This document shows positions 18,083-29,475 of a stretch of 64,000 bases of DNA, piece after piece; within the stretch, counting starts at the first letter, position 1, and every line of letters begins with the position of its first letter. Under the pieces are notes generated by a model. It made no database searches, was not told where the DNA came from, and was given only the letters and a program-made list of their open reading frames with translations. The DNA is taken from positions 1-64,000 of the forward strand of contig NZ_JMKP01000005.1 of assembly GCF_000685805.1 (NCBI RefSeq). The letters are read 5' to 3'. A program made the position numbers and the translations under genes. The stretch comes from Psychrobacter phenylpyruvicus DSM 7000 = NBRC 102152. GTDB lineage: Bacteria > Pseudomonadota > Gammaproteobacteria > Pseudomonadales > Moraxellaceae.

Positions 18083-18913
18083 TTATTTCTTCTTGGCGCG
18101 ACGGCGACGGATGATCATACTGTCAGTACGCTTATTGTGACGCGTTTTAAGACCTTTGGTCTTCTGACCCCATGGCGTAGTTGGATGTTTACCCATTGTG
18201 CGACCTTCACCACCACCGTGTGGGTGATCAATCGGGTTCATCGCAGTACCACGTGTCTGTGGACGAACGCCACGCCAACGTGCTGCACCTGCTTTACCAA
18301 GTGATTTTAGGTTATTTTCAGAGTTAGAGTTTTCACCAATAACTGCACGGCAATTTACGTGTACGCGGCGAGTTTCACCAGAACGTAAACGGATAATTGC
18401 ATAAATACCATCTTTACCTAGTAGCTGAACTGAAGCACCAGCTGAGCGGGCTAGTTGCGCGCCTTTACCGATTTTTAGTTCAATACTACTAATAGTAGTA
18501 CCTACAGGAATATTTTTTAGTGGTAAGCAGTTACCTGGACGAATTGGTGATGACTCACCTGACATTACGGTATCGCCAACTTTAAGTTTCTTAGGAGCGA
18601 TGATATAACGACGCTCACCGTCTGCATACTTAAGTAAAGCAATATGAGCAGTACGGTTTGGATCGTATTCGATACGCTCTACCGTTGCTGGGATATTGTC
18701 TTTCGTACGCTTGAAGTCGATGATACGATAGTGTTGCTTATGTCCACCACCAATATGACGTGACGTAATACGACCATTGTTATTACGACCACCTGATCTA
18801 CCTTGTGCTTCAACCAGTGGGGCATACGGACGACCTTTGTAAAGGTGTGGATGCACCACTTTTTCAACAAAACGGCGACCTGGTGATGTTGGCTTTGCTT
18901 TTACGATAGGCAT
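18083..18913 (-). CDS. rplB: 50S ribosomal protein L2
   Basis: 276 aa, the largest conserved 23S rRNA binder and close to the peptidyl transferase centre. The signature [14 protein letters not shown] and the conserved histidine within it are intact. It begins 11 bp after rplW. Confidence 0.98.
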   Translation of the reverse strand: MPIVKAKPTSPGRRFVEKVVHPHLYKGRPYAPLVEAQGRSGGRNNNGRITSRHIGGGHKQHYRIIDFKRTKDNIPATVERIEYDPNRTAHIALLKYADGERRYIIAPKKLKVGDTVMSGESSPIRPGNCLPLKNIPVGTTISSIELKIGKGAQLARSAGASVQLLGKDGIYAIIRLRSGETRRVHVNCRAVIGENSNSENNLKSLGKAGAARWRGVRPQTRGTAMNPIDHPHGGGEGRTMGKHPTTPWGQKTKGLKTRHNKRTDSMIIRRRRAKKK

Positions 18914-18924
18914 GATTTGTATCC

Positions 18925-19275
18925 TTATTCGTTGTTCGCTGTTTCGCTAGTAGAAGCTGCATTGTCTGCAATCTCTTCACCAGCATCAGCCATTTGTACA
19001 TCTTGACCAGCTTTTAAAGTCACATAGGCTTTTTTATAGTCATTACGACGACCTACAGTGCGACCAAAGCGCTTTGTCTTACCTTTAACATTTAAGGTGT
19101 TTACCTTAGTAACTTCCACACCTTCAAACATTAACTCGACTGCTTTTTTGATTTCACGCTTAGTGGCATTGTTATCAACTTTGAAAACCTGCACGCCTAG
19201 CGAGTCACCTAACAGCTGAGATTTCTCTGAGAACACAGGCCCTTTTAAGACCTGATAAAGTCTTGCGTTATTCAT
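18925..19275 (-). CDS. rplW: 50S ribosomal protein L23
   Basis: 116 aa with the L23 core ([15 protein letters not shown]; later [14 protein letters not shown]). About 20 residues at the C-terminus form an acidic Ala/Glu/Asn/Ser-rich tail not found in E. coli L23 (100 aa). L23 is the docking site for trigger factor and SRP. Its ATG overlaps the end of rplD. Confidence 0.97.
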   Translation of the reverse strand: MNNARLYQVLKGPVFSEKSQLLGDSLGVQVFKVDNNATKREIKKAVELMFEGVEVTKVNTLNVKGKTKRFGRTVGRRNDYKKAYVTLKAGQDVQMADAGEEIADNAASTSETANNE

Positions 19276-19874
19276 GCTAGTGCTTCCTCAAATTGTTTCG
19301 CTGCGTCAACAGACATGATGACTTTATCAAACGCAATCAAGCTAACAGGATCCACTTCGTTAGTACCAAGTACATTCACATGTGGAATGTTGCGGGCAGC
19401 TAAGTATAGATTCTCATCAACTTCATTGGTCACGATTAATGCACGTGGTGCATTAAGTTCTTCCAATTTGCTAATTAGTTCTTTTGTCTTTGGAGCTGAA
19501 ACAGTGATGTCTTCAACTAAAATTAGACGATCTTGGCGAACTAGTTCGGCTAAGATACACTGCATCGCACCGCGATACATTTTACGGTTCACTTTCTGTG
19601 ACCAGTCTTGTGGCTTAGCAGCGAATGCTCGACCACCACTGCGCCAGATAGGGCTACGAATTGAGCCTGCACGAGCACGTCCAGTACCTTTTTGACGCCA
19701 TGGCTTTTTACCACCGCCAGAAACTTCAGCACGAGTCTTTTGTGCGCGGGTACCTTGACGTGCGCCTGCTAAATAAGCAGTGACGACTTGGTGAACGAGG
19801 GCTTCGTTGAATTCACGACCAAATGCCGTGTCAGACAGCTCAACCGCTGCGCCTGTAACAGTTTTTAAATTCAC
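19272..19874 (-). CDS. rplD: 50S ribosomal protein L4
   Basis: 200 aa with the tunnel loop region [20 protein letters not shown] near residues 48-67. In E. coli L4 also represses its own S10 operon through the leader RNA; the long leader before rpsJ here is compatible with that. It overlaps rplW by 4 bp. Confidence 0.98.
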   Translation of the reverse strand: MNLKTVTGAAVELSDTAFGREFNEALVHQVVTAYLAGARQGTRAQKTRAEVSGGGKKPWRQKGTGRARAGSIRSPIWRSGGRAFAAKPQDWSQKVNRKMYRGAMQCILAELVRQDRLILVEDITVSAPKTKELISKLEELNAPRALIVTNEVDENLYLAARNIPHVNVLGTNEVDPVSLIAFDKVIMSVDAAKQFEEALA

Positions 19875-19888
19875 GTTAATCCCCTTGC

Positions 19889-20527
19889 TTAGGCTTTGAT
19901 TGACGGACGTACGATGACATCGCCACCATTGGCACCTGGAATGGCACCTTTAATGACTAGAAGACCTTTTTCAGCGTCTACTGACACGATTTCAAGTCCT
20001 TGAACGGTAACACGTTTGTTACCCATTTGCCCTGGCATTTTCTTACCTTTGAAAACTTTACCTGGGCTTTGGTTCTGACCTGTAGAACCCAATACGCGGT
20101 GCGATACTGAGTTACCGTGAGTAGCATCTTGCATACTAAAGTTATGACGTTTTACGCCACCTTGGAAGCCTTTACCTTTACTTTGACCTGTAACATCCAC
20201 AAGTTGCCCTGCTTCAAATAGGTCAGCAGCAATTTCGCTACCCGCTTCACGTCCTTCAAGTTCTTCTTCTGTAACACGGAATTCCCATGTACCACGGCCA
20301 GCTTTAACGCCAGCTTTAGCAAAGTGACCTTTTTGTGCTGCAGTTACGCGGCTGTCACGACGCTCACCAGTGGTTACTTGGATGGCTTGATAGCCGTCAG
20401 TGTCATTGGTTTTAATTTGAGTAATGCGGTTTGCATCGACCTCAACAACCGTTACAGGGATAGAAGCGCCTGTTTCAGTGAAGACACGGGTCATGCCGCA
20501 TTTCTTACCGACTAAACCGATCGCCAT
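19889..20527 (-). CDS. rplC: 50S ribosomal protein L3
   Basis: 212 aa with the long loop signature [17 protein letters not shown], including the glutamine region methylated by PrmB in E. coli. It starts large-subunit assembly. It lies 93 bp after rpsJ in the S10 operon. Confidence 0.98.
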   Translation of the reverse strand: MAIGLVGKKCGMTRVFTETGASIPVTVVEVDANRITQIKTNDTDGYQAIQVTTGERRDSRVTAAQKGHFAKAGVKAGRGTWEFRVTEEELEGREAGSEIAADLFEAGQLVDVTGQSKGKGFQGGVKRHNFSMQDATHGNSVSHRVLGSTGQNQSPGKVFKGKKMPGQMGNKRVTVQGLEIVSVDAEKGLLVIKGAIPGANGGDVIVRPSIKA

Positions 20528-20620
20528 GTTAAACCTCTTTATATCTTCAATTAATAGTTTGGGGTAATATCTAAAAGTCGCGTTTTATTAATCATTACGC
20601 TTAAATATACGCGCTTTTGA

Positions 20621-20932
20621 TTAACCCAATGCGATTTGAACGTCTACACCAGCAGCCAAGTCCAATTTCATCAATGCGTCAACTGTTTTATCAGTTGGTT
20701 GCACGATGTCAAGCATACGCTTGTGAGTACGAATCTCGTACTGATCTCGCGCGTCTTTGTTGACGTGTGGCGAGGTTAGGACGTTGAAACGCTCGATGCG
20801 AGTAGGCAACGGTACAGGACCACAAACTTGCGCACCAGTGCGCTTTGCGGTATCGACAATCTCTTGTGCCGACTGATCGATCAATCTATGATCAAAAGAC
20901 TTTAGTCGGATACGGATTCTCTGGTTAGCCAT
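20621..20932 (-). CDS. rpsJ: 30S ribosomal protein S10 (NusE)
   Basis: 103 aa, identical in length to E. coli S10, with [17 protein letters not shown]. It serves in the small-subunit head and, as NusE, in antitermination complexes. It is the first gene of the S10 operon, preceded by a leader of about 310 nt. GGAG lies 7-8 nt before the ATG. Confidence 0.98.
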   Translation of the reverse strand: MANQRIRIRLKSFDHRLIDQSAQEIVDTAKRTGAQVCGPVPLPTRIERFNVLTSPHVNKDARDQYEIRTHKRMLDIVQPTDKTVDALMKLDLAAGVDVQIALG

Positions 20933-20956
20933 GCCAGCAAGCTCCTAATAAGTGGG

Positions 20957-21112
20957 TTTATCATCGTTGCTACCCTAATGGTAGGTCTTGAATGATAAAT
21001 AGCCGTTATATAAATGATTCATTTTTTGGTTAAATTGGGATGTTAATCACAACCAACAATTCAAAAAACAAAATAAGTTTAATCCTTGCCCACCATTTCC
21101 ATATAGGAAGGT
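20957..21112 (-). promoter_or_regulatory. Structured S10 operon leader (candidate L4-responsive region)
   Basis: Two hairpins lie in the leader. One pairs TTTATCAT (20957-20964) with ATGATAAA (20992-20999) and has an inner stem CTACC/GGTAG. The other pairs ACC-TTCC with GGAA-GGT (21092-21112). Gamma-proteobacterial S10 leaders bind L4; the position fits, but the similarity to the E. coli hairpins was not tested. Confidence 0.5.
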
Positions 21113-21251
21113 AGCAAAGAAAGAATGAAATTAGTGCCGAAAACGATGCTTCAGCTGTATTAACGTCAAGCTTTACAAGTGATTGCAGTTCAATACGCTG
21201 CCGTATTTGACCTCACTAACTTGAAACGCTCATATAAATTCAGTGGGTTGT

Positions 21252-21279
21252 ATTATACACAGTTGATAATCGATTGCAA
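21252..21279 (-). promoter_or_regulatory. S10 operon promoter (TTGCAA - 16 bp - TATAAT)
   Basis: On the minus strand the -35 is TTGCAA (21274-21279) and the -10 is a perfect TATAAT (21252-21257), spaced by 16 bp. Transcription would start near 21245, about 313 nt before rpsJ. Confidence 0.75.
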
Positions 21280-21376
21280 GGGTATTTGTAACTTTTAATG
21301 GCCTGTAAGAGGAGATAAGCGATCGATTTTACATTTTAATAACACTTACTCCCCCTTAGCGACTTTGCCTAAATCA

Positions 21377-23197
21377 TCAATCCAAAACAATATCGTATTG
21401 CTCTTGAGTATAAAGATTTTCCACCTCAAAAGTAATTACCCTACCCAGTAAATACTCTAGGTCAGCGACGGTATCTGCTTCAGACGACAGCAGTAAATCA
21501 ATCACAGAAGCATGCGCCACTACCGTAAATTTCTTCGGCGAGTTATAGGTACGAGCACAGCGCATTATCTCGCGGAAAATCTCAAAGCAGACAGTTTCAG
21601 CGGTTTTGATAAAGCCTTTACCCTCACAAGTCTTACAGGGCTCACAAAGTTGCTGCTCTAGCGATTCACGGGTGCGTTTGCGGGTCATTTCGACCAGACC
21701 AAGCTCACTGACCTGAGTAATCTTAGTCTTGGCATAATCTTGGGATAACTGCTGCTGTAAACTCTCTAACACATCATCTTTATGCTCTTGCTCTAGCATA
21801 TCGATAAAATCAAGAATGATGATCCCGCCTAGATTACGCAATCTAAGCTGTCTAGCAATGGCGTGAGTGGCCTCCAAGTTGGTTTTGTATACCGTGTCCT
21901 CAAGTGAGCGACCACCGACAAATGAGCCGGTATTCACATCAATAGTGGTCATCGCTTCGGTTTGATCAATAATCAGATAACCGCCTGACTTTAAATCTAC
22001 TCGGCGTTTCAGCGCATCTCTTAAGTCCTCCTCTACCCGATGCACGTCGAATAAAGGCTGCTCTCCCATATACGGTATAATGCGCGGATAAATAAACGGC
22101 ACAAACTCTTTAGCAAACTGACGCACTTCGTTATACATTCCTTCATGGTCAACGATGACTTTTTCGGTATCTGGGTGCACCAGATCTCGAATCGAGCGCA
22201 GCGGTAGAGACAGCTCTTGATAAATCAGCACTGCTGTTTGACCACTGCCCGCTGAGGCTTCTTTGCGCGCCTGAATAGTTCGCCACAGCTGTACTAAGTA
22301 ATAAATATCCTCTTCGAGCTTAGCCACAGGCACGCGCTCTGCTGCAGTACGGGCAATAAGACCACCGGTTAAATTCACCGTTTGCATCAACTGGGCCAGC
22401 TCAGTCTTTAAGCGGTGACGCTCCTCTTCATTATCAATACGCTGAGAGATACCAATATGCTCGCTAGAAGGCAGATAAACCAAATAGCGAGATGGCAATG
22501 AGATGTTAGTAGTTAAGCGTGCGCCTTTGGTCCCCAACTGATCCTTCGTTACCTGCACCAAGATTTTTTGGCCTTCGTGCAGACGGTACTGGATCAATTC
22601 ATGACGGGGTGGCTCAATGATTTGGCGTTCTTTAACCACCGTAGGGGGTGTTTCTACTTGAGTAATCGCATTACCTACTTTATCCGGCGAATCATCGTCT
22701 AATAAAGAATTGTCATGCAAATCACTTTGTAAATTTTCCGTTTCATCAGCCAAGGCAGATTGCTTTTCTCTAAGACTGCTCGGCTCCATCTCTACTTTTG
22801 AGGAGCTGGTCAATCCAGTCTCGAGTGCAGAGGTTTCAGCCTCTGTCCCAGAGGTGTTTTCGGCAATATGCTCAGAGCGGTCAACCGGTATACTGGTTAA
22901 AACTGTAGGCTCTTGTCGACTAGGGGGACGGGTTGCCGAAGTTTTCTCTTCTACTACCGTTGGTCGAGGCAAACGGCGCATATCATTGACATGCAGGAAG
23001 GCAGTACGAGACTGTCCAATCTCCACAAATGCCGCTTGCATGCCGGGTAGAACACGTACCACAGTGCCCAAATAAATGTTGCCCACCAAGCCAAGCTTAT
23101 TATGCCGCTCAATATAAACCTCACTGACGACACCATTATCTAAAACAGCAACTCGAGATTCCATTGGGCTAACATTAATGAGTAGCTCTTCTGACAT
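21377..23197 (-). CDS. rng: Ribonuclease G
   Basis: 606 aa endoribonuclease of the RNase E/G family that trims the 5' end of 16S rRNA and degrades mRNA. The N-terminus (LLINVSPMESRVAVLD), the DNA-binding-fold motifs DVNTGSFVGGR and DFIDM that hold the catalytic aspartates, and the zinc-link cysteines (CKTC) are present. E. coli RNase G has 489 aa; the extra length is an acidic Ser/Glu/Thr-rich linker of about 125 residues (76-200) inside the S1 domain. There is no RNase E-type C-terminal scaffold. Gene order mreBCD-maf-rng is the same as in E. coli. Confidence 0.95.
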   Translation of the reverse strand: MSEELLINVSPMESRVAVLDNGVVSEVYIERHNKLGLVGNIYLGTVVRVLPGMQAAFVEIGQSRTAFLHVNDMRRLPRPTVVEEKTSATRPPSRQEPTVLTSIPVDRSEHIAENTSGTEAETSALETGLTSSSKVEMEPSSLREKQSALADETENLQSDLHDNSLLDDDSPDKVGNAITQVETPPTVVKERQIIEPPRHELIQYRLHEGQKILVQVTKDQLGTKGARLTTNISLPSRYLVYLPSSEHIGISQRIDNEEERHRLKTELAQLMQTVNLTGGLIARTAAERVPVAKLEEDIYYLVQLWRTIQARKEASAGSGQTAVLIYQELSLPLRSIRDLVHPDTEKVIVDHEGMYNEVRQFAKEFVPFIYPRIIPYMGEQPLFDVHRVEEDLRDALKRRVDLKSGGYLIIDQTEAMTTIDVNTGSFVGGRSLEDTVYKTNLEATHAIARQLRLRNLGGIIILDFIDMLEQEHKDDVLESLQQQLSQDYAKTKITQVSELGLVEMTRKRTRESLEQQLCEPCKTCEGKGFIKTAETVCFEIFREIMRCARTYNSPKKFTVVAHASVIDLLLSSEADTVADLEYLLGRVITFEVENLYTQEQYDIVLD

Positions 23198-23297
23198 AGC
23201 AGACCTTTTATCTTATTATTGGTTAAATATGTTTTAGTAAAGACAAGTAATTATAGCGAGATATTTTGCTTTTATAGCAATTTTGTGTTTAAAGTTA

Positions 23298-23347
23298 TTT
23301 TGCTTTTTAGACAGTCACTTTGCTTATTAAACAGTCATTTTGCCTTT
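23298..23347. repeat. 20-bp direct tandem repeat, about 2.5 copies
   Basis: The unit TTTGCTTWTTARACAGTCA plus one base occurs at 23299 and 23319, and a partial third copy begins at 23339. It lies in the 220-bp gap between maf and rng. Confidence 0.75.
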
Positions 23348-23417
23348 AAAATAAATGACGAAAATATCTTTTTATAAACTCCAGTGTACCATTGACTCTG
23401 AAAAATTGTTATCCAGT

Positions 23418-24041
23418 CTACTGTAAGCCAGCTACTTGTTTCTCAATATTTTTAATCGCCGCCAAGGTCTGTGACAAAGGAAGACCCACTACATTGGAAT
23501 AGCTGCCGTTTATACGCTCTACCCAAGCTGCGCCTCTACCTTGAATAGCATAGCCACCCGCTTTATCAGCAGGTTCACCACTGGCCCAATAAGCTTCCAT
23601 GGCAGGCTCGTCTAATTCAACAAAAGTAACCTCAGTCTTCTCTAAAATATTTTCACTACAAAGACGATTGGCTTGATTATCAAAAACAGTTAACTGTACA
23701 GCCGTCCAAACCGCATGCTGTGTATTAGACATCTTTTGCCACATAGCAAAGGCATCCGCCTTGTCTTTTGGTTTTACCAAAATAGACAGCCCATCTGCAA
23801 GCACCCCAATGGTATCAGAAGTGATGACCAAATAATGACTCTCCCCTGCCTCGTATAATCCAGTTAGGTTCTGCCCAGCAGCAGTGGCTTTAGCCTGCAC
23901 CATTCGTACAATATAATCCTGCGGTGTCTCACCAGGTAGCACACTTTCATCGACTTCAACCGCTTGGGTAACAAAATCAATATCCGCCAAAGCTAATAAT
24001 TGTTGACGACGTGGAGAGGTTGAAGCCAGAATAATTTTCAT
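23418..24041 (-). CDS. maf: Maf-family nucleoside triphosphate pyrophosphatase
   Basis: 207 aa. The N-terminal motif ILASTSPRRQQLL and the central TSDTIGVL match the Maf/YhdE family, which hydrolyses non-canonical or dTTP/UTP nucleotides and is linked to septum formation. By position between mreD and rng it is the YhdE-type (dTTP/UTP) member. It is somewhat longer than E. coli YhdE (197 aa). Confidence 0.92.
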   Translation of the reverse strand: MKIILASTSPRRQQLLALADIDFVTQAVEVDESVLPGETPQDYIVRMVQAKATAAGQNLTGLYEAGESHYLVITSDTIGVLADGLSILVKPKDKADAFAMWQKMSNTQHAVWTAVQLTVFDNQANRLCSENILEKTEVTFVELDEPAMEAYWASGEPADKAGGYAIQGRGAAWVERINGSYSNVVGLPLSQTLAAIKNIEKQVAGLQ

Positions 24042-24141
24042 TATATGCTCAGAATTATCAGGGGGTTAATAAGGTTTTATTCAAATACAGGCGCGGCTAT
24101 ATAGACCAAGATAGTTGGGATTGCTTTAGTGGTTTTTGAAT

Positions 24142-24627
24142 TTAGTATTTTTTTATAAAATAATTTAGCGACAGATAAACCAAGGGCCAAGTAACAATAC
24201 TCACTAGCAAGCTAAACAGGGCACTGGTAAAAAATATATTCTGGGTGAGGTATTGTACCGCCCATAAAGTTAACTGAAAAACTATCAAGGCAACGCTAGC
24301 CACTGCCCAAGCAATAGATAAATTCAACTGCTTAATATACTGCCCCATAAATCTAACAGAAAATGCCATCACTACGGCTGCGAAGGCTTGTTGGCCCAAG
24401 CGCGTGTCCAATAATAAATCTGAGAGGATACCAATGGCAAAGGCGGTCACTACTCCTACATAATTTGGCTTATACATTAACCAAAAAATAAGCACCATAA
24501 TAAGGGCCATAGGACGCAGCAAAGAGGCTTCTAAACTCATTGGATAGATATTGATAACAGAAGCTACCACAAAGCTTGCAATAACTACCATTAAAGACTG
24601 GAAAGGGCTTAAAGGAGTTTTCATCAT
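24142..24627 (-). CDS. mreD: Rod shape-determining protein MreD
   Basis: 161 aa inner-membrane protein with about five hydrophobic segments, part of the elongasome with MreB and MreC. MreD sequences are poorly conserved; the call rests on length, hydrophobicity and position after mreC. The RBS is weak. A 208-bp gap from mreC is wider than usual in this operon. Confidence 0.92.
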   Translation of the reverse strand: MMKTPLSPFQSLMVVIASFVVASVINIYPMSLEASLLRPMALIMVLIFWLMYKPNYVGVVTAFAIGILSDLLLDTRLGQQAFAAVVMAFSVRFMGQYIKQLNLSIAWAVASVALIVFQLTLWAVQYLTQNIFFTSALFSLLVSIVTWPLVYLSLNYFIKKY

Positions 24628-24835
24628 AATAGCAGCAGCGCCTTTTAAGAAGCCTCAATAGATAAGCTTAGGCAGTGACTATTCATGAGGGTCATTAGGG
24701 TTATTTGGGCTATGGCAGATCTAGAAGCAGTAAAGTGACCGACAAGCCTGTTATGCCTAACTGACAATCTAGGCCATAAAGCTCGGCGGTGTAAATTGTA
24801 CTTTAATGGCAGACTCAGCAACATGACTGTGTCAC

Positions 24836-25756
24836 TCACTTAGACTCAATAGAGCGACTAGGTGGCACATAAGGAATCTGAGTGAGTTCTAAAGACCCTG
24901 CAAATCTATCATCTCTAAAGTTTGGCGCATGCTCACTGTCCTGCATAATTAATACATAGGAGCTGTTCACAAAATCTGCTGCAGGGGTCACATCAATATT
25001 CATGAAGTTTTCGTTTTGATCAGGACTAATATACTCCACACGGCCTACACGGTAGCCGGCTGGAAAGCGGCCCCCTAGACCTGAGGATATTAGCTCATCC
25101 CCTACCCGAATGTCTGAGGTTTTGAAAATATAATCCAGTTTCAAAGTGCTTGGCGTTCCTTCACCGGTAACAATCGCGCGCTGCCCTGTTCTTCTGACCG
25201 TAACTGAGACAGATTGCAGCTCATCAGTAATCAACAACAAGCGGCTGGTATTAGGATAGACATTAATGATTTGGCCAAGGATACCGTTTTCGTCAATGGC
25301 GGTCTGTCCCACTTGTACTCCGTCTTTACTGCCTTTATTGAGTACTACAATTTGCTTTAAGGGGTTGGTATCAGTACCAATTACCTGCGCCAAATTTAAC
25401 TCATATTGATCCGGCTTAGTGCTGGATAAGATACCCTGCAAGCGCGCATTTTGGGCCAACACATAGTCTTGCTGTTGCAGCTTAGCCTGCGCATGTAATA
25501 ACTGGGCATGCAGCTGTACATTTTCACGACGCAAGGCTTCTTTACTCATTAAGGTCCCGTCTGCCCAATGACTAACAAAAGTTGGCAACACCGACATTTG
25601 ATAAATGGGCTGCATCGCTGAATGGCTAGCATCGCGTATGGGGTTAAACCAGTCAGGATTTTTGCTGTCTAGCAACATCAAAACCATAGCGACCAATAAT
25701 ACGGCCGCTGTTTTTCTTAAGGTAAGATTATACTGAGCAAAAAGGGTCGTTGGCAT
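24836..25756 (-). CDS. mreC: Rod shape-determining protein MreC
   Basis: 306 aa. A single membrane segment lies near residues 12-30, followed by a coiled coil at about 75-105 and the MreC beta domains (QVIGTDTNPLKQIVVLNKG). It links MreB in the cytoplasm to wall synthesis in the periplasm. It begins 22 bp after mreB. Confidence 0.95.
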   Translation of the reverse strand: MPTTLFAQYNLTLRKTAAVLLVAMVLMLLDSKNPDWFNPIRDASHSAMQPIYQMSVLPTFVSHWADGTLMSKEALRRENVQLHAQLLHAQAKLQQQDYVLAQNARLQGILSSTKPDQYELNLAQVIGTDTNPLKQIVVLNKGSKDGVQVGQTAIDENGILGQIINVYPNTSRLLLITDELQSVSVTVRRTGQRAIVTGEGTPSTLKLDYIFKTSDIRVGDELISSGLGGRFPAGYRVGRVEYISPDQNENFMNIDVTPAADFVNSSYVLIMQDSEHAPNFRDDRFAGSLELTQIPYVPPSRSIESK

Positions 25757-25778
25757 AGTGATCTTACAAACTTATAGA

Positions 25779-27226
<1,448 letters not shown>

Positions 27227-27255
27227 CTGAAAATAAGTGCCAGTTGCATTATAAT
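27227..27255 (+). promoter_or_regulatory. Candidate gatCAB promoter (CTGAAA - 17 bp - TATAAT)
   Basis: The -35 CTGAAA (27227-27232, 4/6 matches) and a perfect -10 TATAAT (27250-27255) are spaced by 17 bp. The start would be near 27262, about 115 nt before gatC. Confidence 0.55.
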
Positions 27256-27376
27256 AGCCCGATACCACAAAACAGTTTGCTAAACTTCTTATTGCACTGA
27301 TTTTTTTGCTAACTTTTTTATTTACTGTATTTACTCATTTTTTTATTAATCGATTTCAAAAAGGATGCTTTGTCTC

Positions 27377-27718
27377 ATGACTACCAATAGCACACCAAAT
27401 TCGCAGACGCCTATCAGCGATATTCGCGACAATCAAATCTGTACCACTGATATTTTGGAAGTAGCCAAGCTTTCTCGCCTTGCAGTAGATGAAGAGGCGG
27501 CACAAACCTTCGCTGAGGACATCGCTAAAATCTTAGACATGATGCAAACCCTTTCAAGCGTAGATACTGATAATGTAGCGCCCCTATCTAATGTGCACGA
27601 AGCAGCTCAAGAATTACGTGCGGATATCCCAAATGCCGATATTGACCGTGAGTTGAACCAATCTGTGGCTCCAGCAGTAGAACAAGGCTTATATCTGGTA
27701 CCGCAAGTTATTGACTAA
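27377..27718 (+). CDS. gatC: Aspartyl/glutamyl-tRNA amidotransferase subunit C
   Basis: 113 aa. The conserved helix VAKLSRLAVDEEAAQTFAED and the LSSVDTDNVAPLSN segment identify GatC, the small subunit that wraps around GatA. The ATG at 27377 has AAGGA about 9 nt upstream; the ATG at 27365 overlaps that RBS. gatC, gatA and gatB together let the cell make Gln-tRNA or Asn-tRNA by transamidation of mischarged tRNA. Confidence 0.94.
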   Translation: MTTNSTPNSQTPISDIRDNQICTTDILEVAKLSRLAVDEEAAQTFAEDIAKILDMMQTLSSVDTDNVAPLSNVHEAAQELRADIPNADIDRELNQSVAPAVEQGLYLVPQVID

Positions 27719-27975
27719 TCCTAGTCTATTGCGTTGCAGTGCTTTTGGCTTTGCAAAAATTATCTTTGGCTTTGTCTAAAACTAAAATAGACCAAGCTAA
27801 CTTAAAACTAGGCATGGCTAATTACAAATACTGGCTAAAAGCGAAAACTTATAATAATGCTTATAAAGCCGCAGCTAACGATAATAATGGCCAATAGACT
27901 TTATTTTCTGCTTTATTTTCAATTAACAACCTTACTTTAAATAACCTTTACCTTTAATAACAATGGACACCCAAT

Positions 27976-29475
27976 ATGTCTGACCTACATCACCTATCTG
28001 TTGCTCAGCTTGCTGATGGTCTAAAAAACCAGCAGTTTAGCAGTGTGGAACTGACCGATCATTTTCTAAAACGTATCAATAAGCTCGATGACAAAATCAA
28101 CAGCTTTATCACTGTTGATGAAGAAGGTGCACGCCAAGCTGCCAAAGCTGCGGATGAAAAGCGCAGTGCAGGCGATACTTCAGCGCTACTAGGCCTGCCT
28201 ATGGCGCATAAAGACCTGTTTTGTACCAAAGGCTTGCTCACTACCTCTGGCTCAAAAATGCTACATAACTTTGTGTCACCCTATGATGCCACTATCGTCT
28301 CAAACATTCGTGAAGCCGGCGCTGTGTGCTTAGGGAAGCTAAACATGGATGAGTTCGCTATGGGCTCAGACAACGAAAGCTCTTACTATGGTGCTGTACA
28401 CAACCCATGGGACACCAGTCGTGTTCCTGGTGGCTCATCTGGCGGATCTGCGGCAGCTGTGGCGGCCGGTTTTGTCCCATTTGCTACAGGTAGTGACACT
28501 GGGGGCTCAATTCGCCAGCCTGCCTCATTCTGCGGCTTAACGGGAATGAAGCCTACTTACGGTAGCGTATCTCGCTTCGGTATGATTGCTTATGCCTCAA
28601 GTTTAGATCAAGCCGGTACTTTTGGTCGCTCAGCAGAAGACTGCGCTTACTTGCTACAGCCTATGACTGGTCACGACCCTCGTGATGCTACCTCCATCAA
28701 ACGCGAAGTACCTGATTACATCGCCGATATGCACAGCGCTGTTAAAGATGCCGATGCTAACAAACCATTTGCTGGTCTACGTATTGGTGTGGCAAAAGAA
28801 TACTTTGGCACAGGCTTAGACGCTGAAGTAGATAGCAACGTTCGCCATGCGCTTAAGCAATACGAAGAGTTAGGTGCCACTATTGTTGAAGTCAACATTA
28901 CCGACCCTGCTATCACTCTAGCGACTTATTATATGCTAGCTCCTGCAGAAGCTTCTTCCAACTTATCTCGCTTTGACGGGGTACGTTTTGGCTATCGCTG
29001 TGAAGAGCCAAAAGACTTAGCAGATCTATATACCCGTTCACGTTCGGAAGGATTTGGTGATGAAGTACAACGCCGTATCTTGATGGGAACTTATGCTCTA
29101 TCTGCCGGCTACTACGATGCTTACTACACTAAGGCTCAAAAAGTACGCCGCTTAATCTTAGAAGACTTCAAAAAAGCTTTTGAGAAGTGTGATGTGATTG
29201 CTAGTCCCACTGCCCCCACCGCCGCCTATAAACTAGAGACTGCTTTGGATCCGGTCACTATGTATCTAGGTGACGTTTACACTATCGGGGTTAACCTAGC
29301 GGGTCTACCTGCCATCAGTATGCCTGCCGGCTTCACCGAATCAGGTCTGCCTGTGGGTCTACAATTAATTGGCAACCACTGGGATGACAGCAAGCTACTA
29401 TCGACCGCTCATATCTTCCAGCAACACACTGACTATCACACTAAGCTATCTGCTACTGCACAGGAGAGCATCTAA
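27976..29475 (+). CDS. gatA: Aspartyl/glutamyl-tRNA amidotransferase subunit A
   Basis: 499 aa amidase-signature enzyme that releases ammonia from glutamine for GatB. The Ser-cis-Ser-Lys triad is visible: Lys79, Ser154/155 in GGSSGGSAA, and Ser178 in TGGSIR. Its stop shares one base with the gatB start (TAATG). It lies 257 bp after gatC, an unusually wide gap for this operon. Confidence 0.97.
   Translation: MSDLHHLSVAQLADGLKNQQFSSVELTDHFLKRINKLDDKINSFITVDEEGARQAAKAADEKRSAGDTSALLGLPMAHKDLFCTKGLLTTSGSKMLHNFVSPYDATIVSNIREAGAVCLGKLNMDEFAMGSDNESSYYGAVHNPWDTSRVPGGSSGGSAAAVAAGFVPFATGSDTGGSIRQPASFCGLTGMKPTYGSVSRFGMIAYASSLDQAGTFGRSAEDCAYLLQPMTGHDPRDATSIKREVPDYIADMHSAVKDADANKPFAGLRIGVAKEYFGTGLDAEVDSNVRHALKQYEELGATIVEVNITDPAITLATYYMLAPAEASSNLSRFDGVRFGYRCEEPKDLADLYTRSRSEGFGDEVQRRILMGTYALSAGYYDAYYTKAQKVRRLILEDFKKAFEKCDVIASPTAPTAAYKLETALDPVTMYLGDVYTIGVNLAGLPAISMPAGFTESGLPVGLQLIGNHWDDSKLLSTAHIFQQHTDYHTKLSATAQESI

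Noticed and set aside
6749-20932. A foreign gene inserted in the ribosomal protein cluster
   Set aside because: Every gene from rpsJ to rplQ is in the standard order and no extra frame interrupts it.
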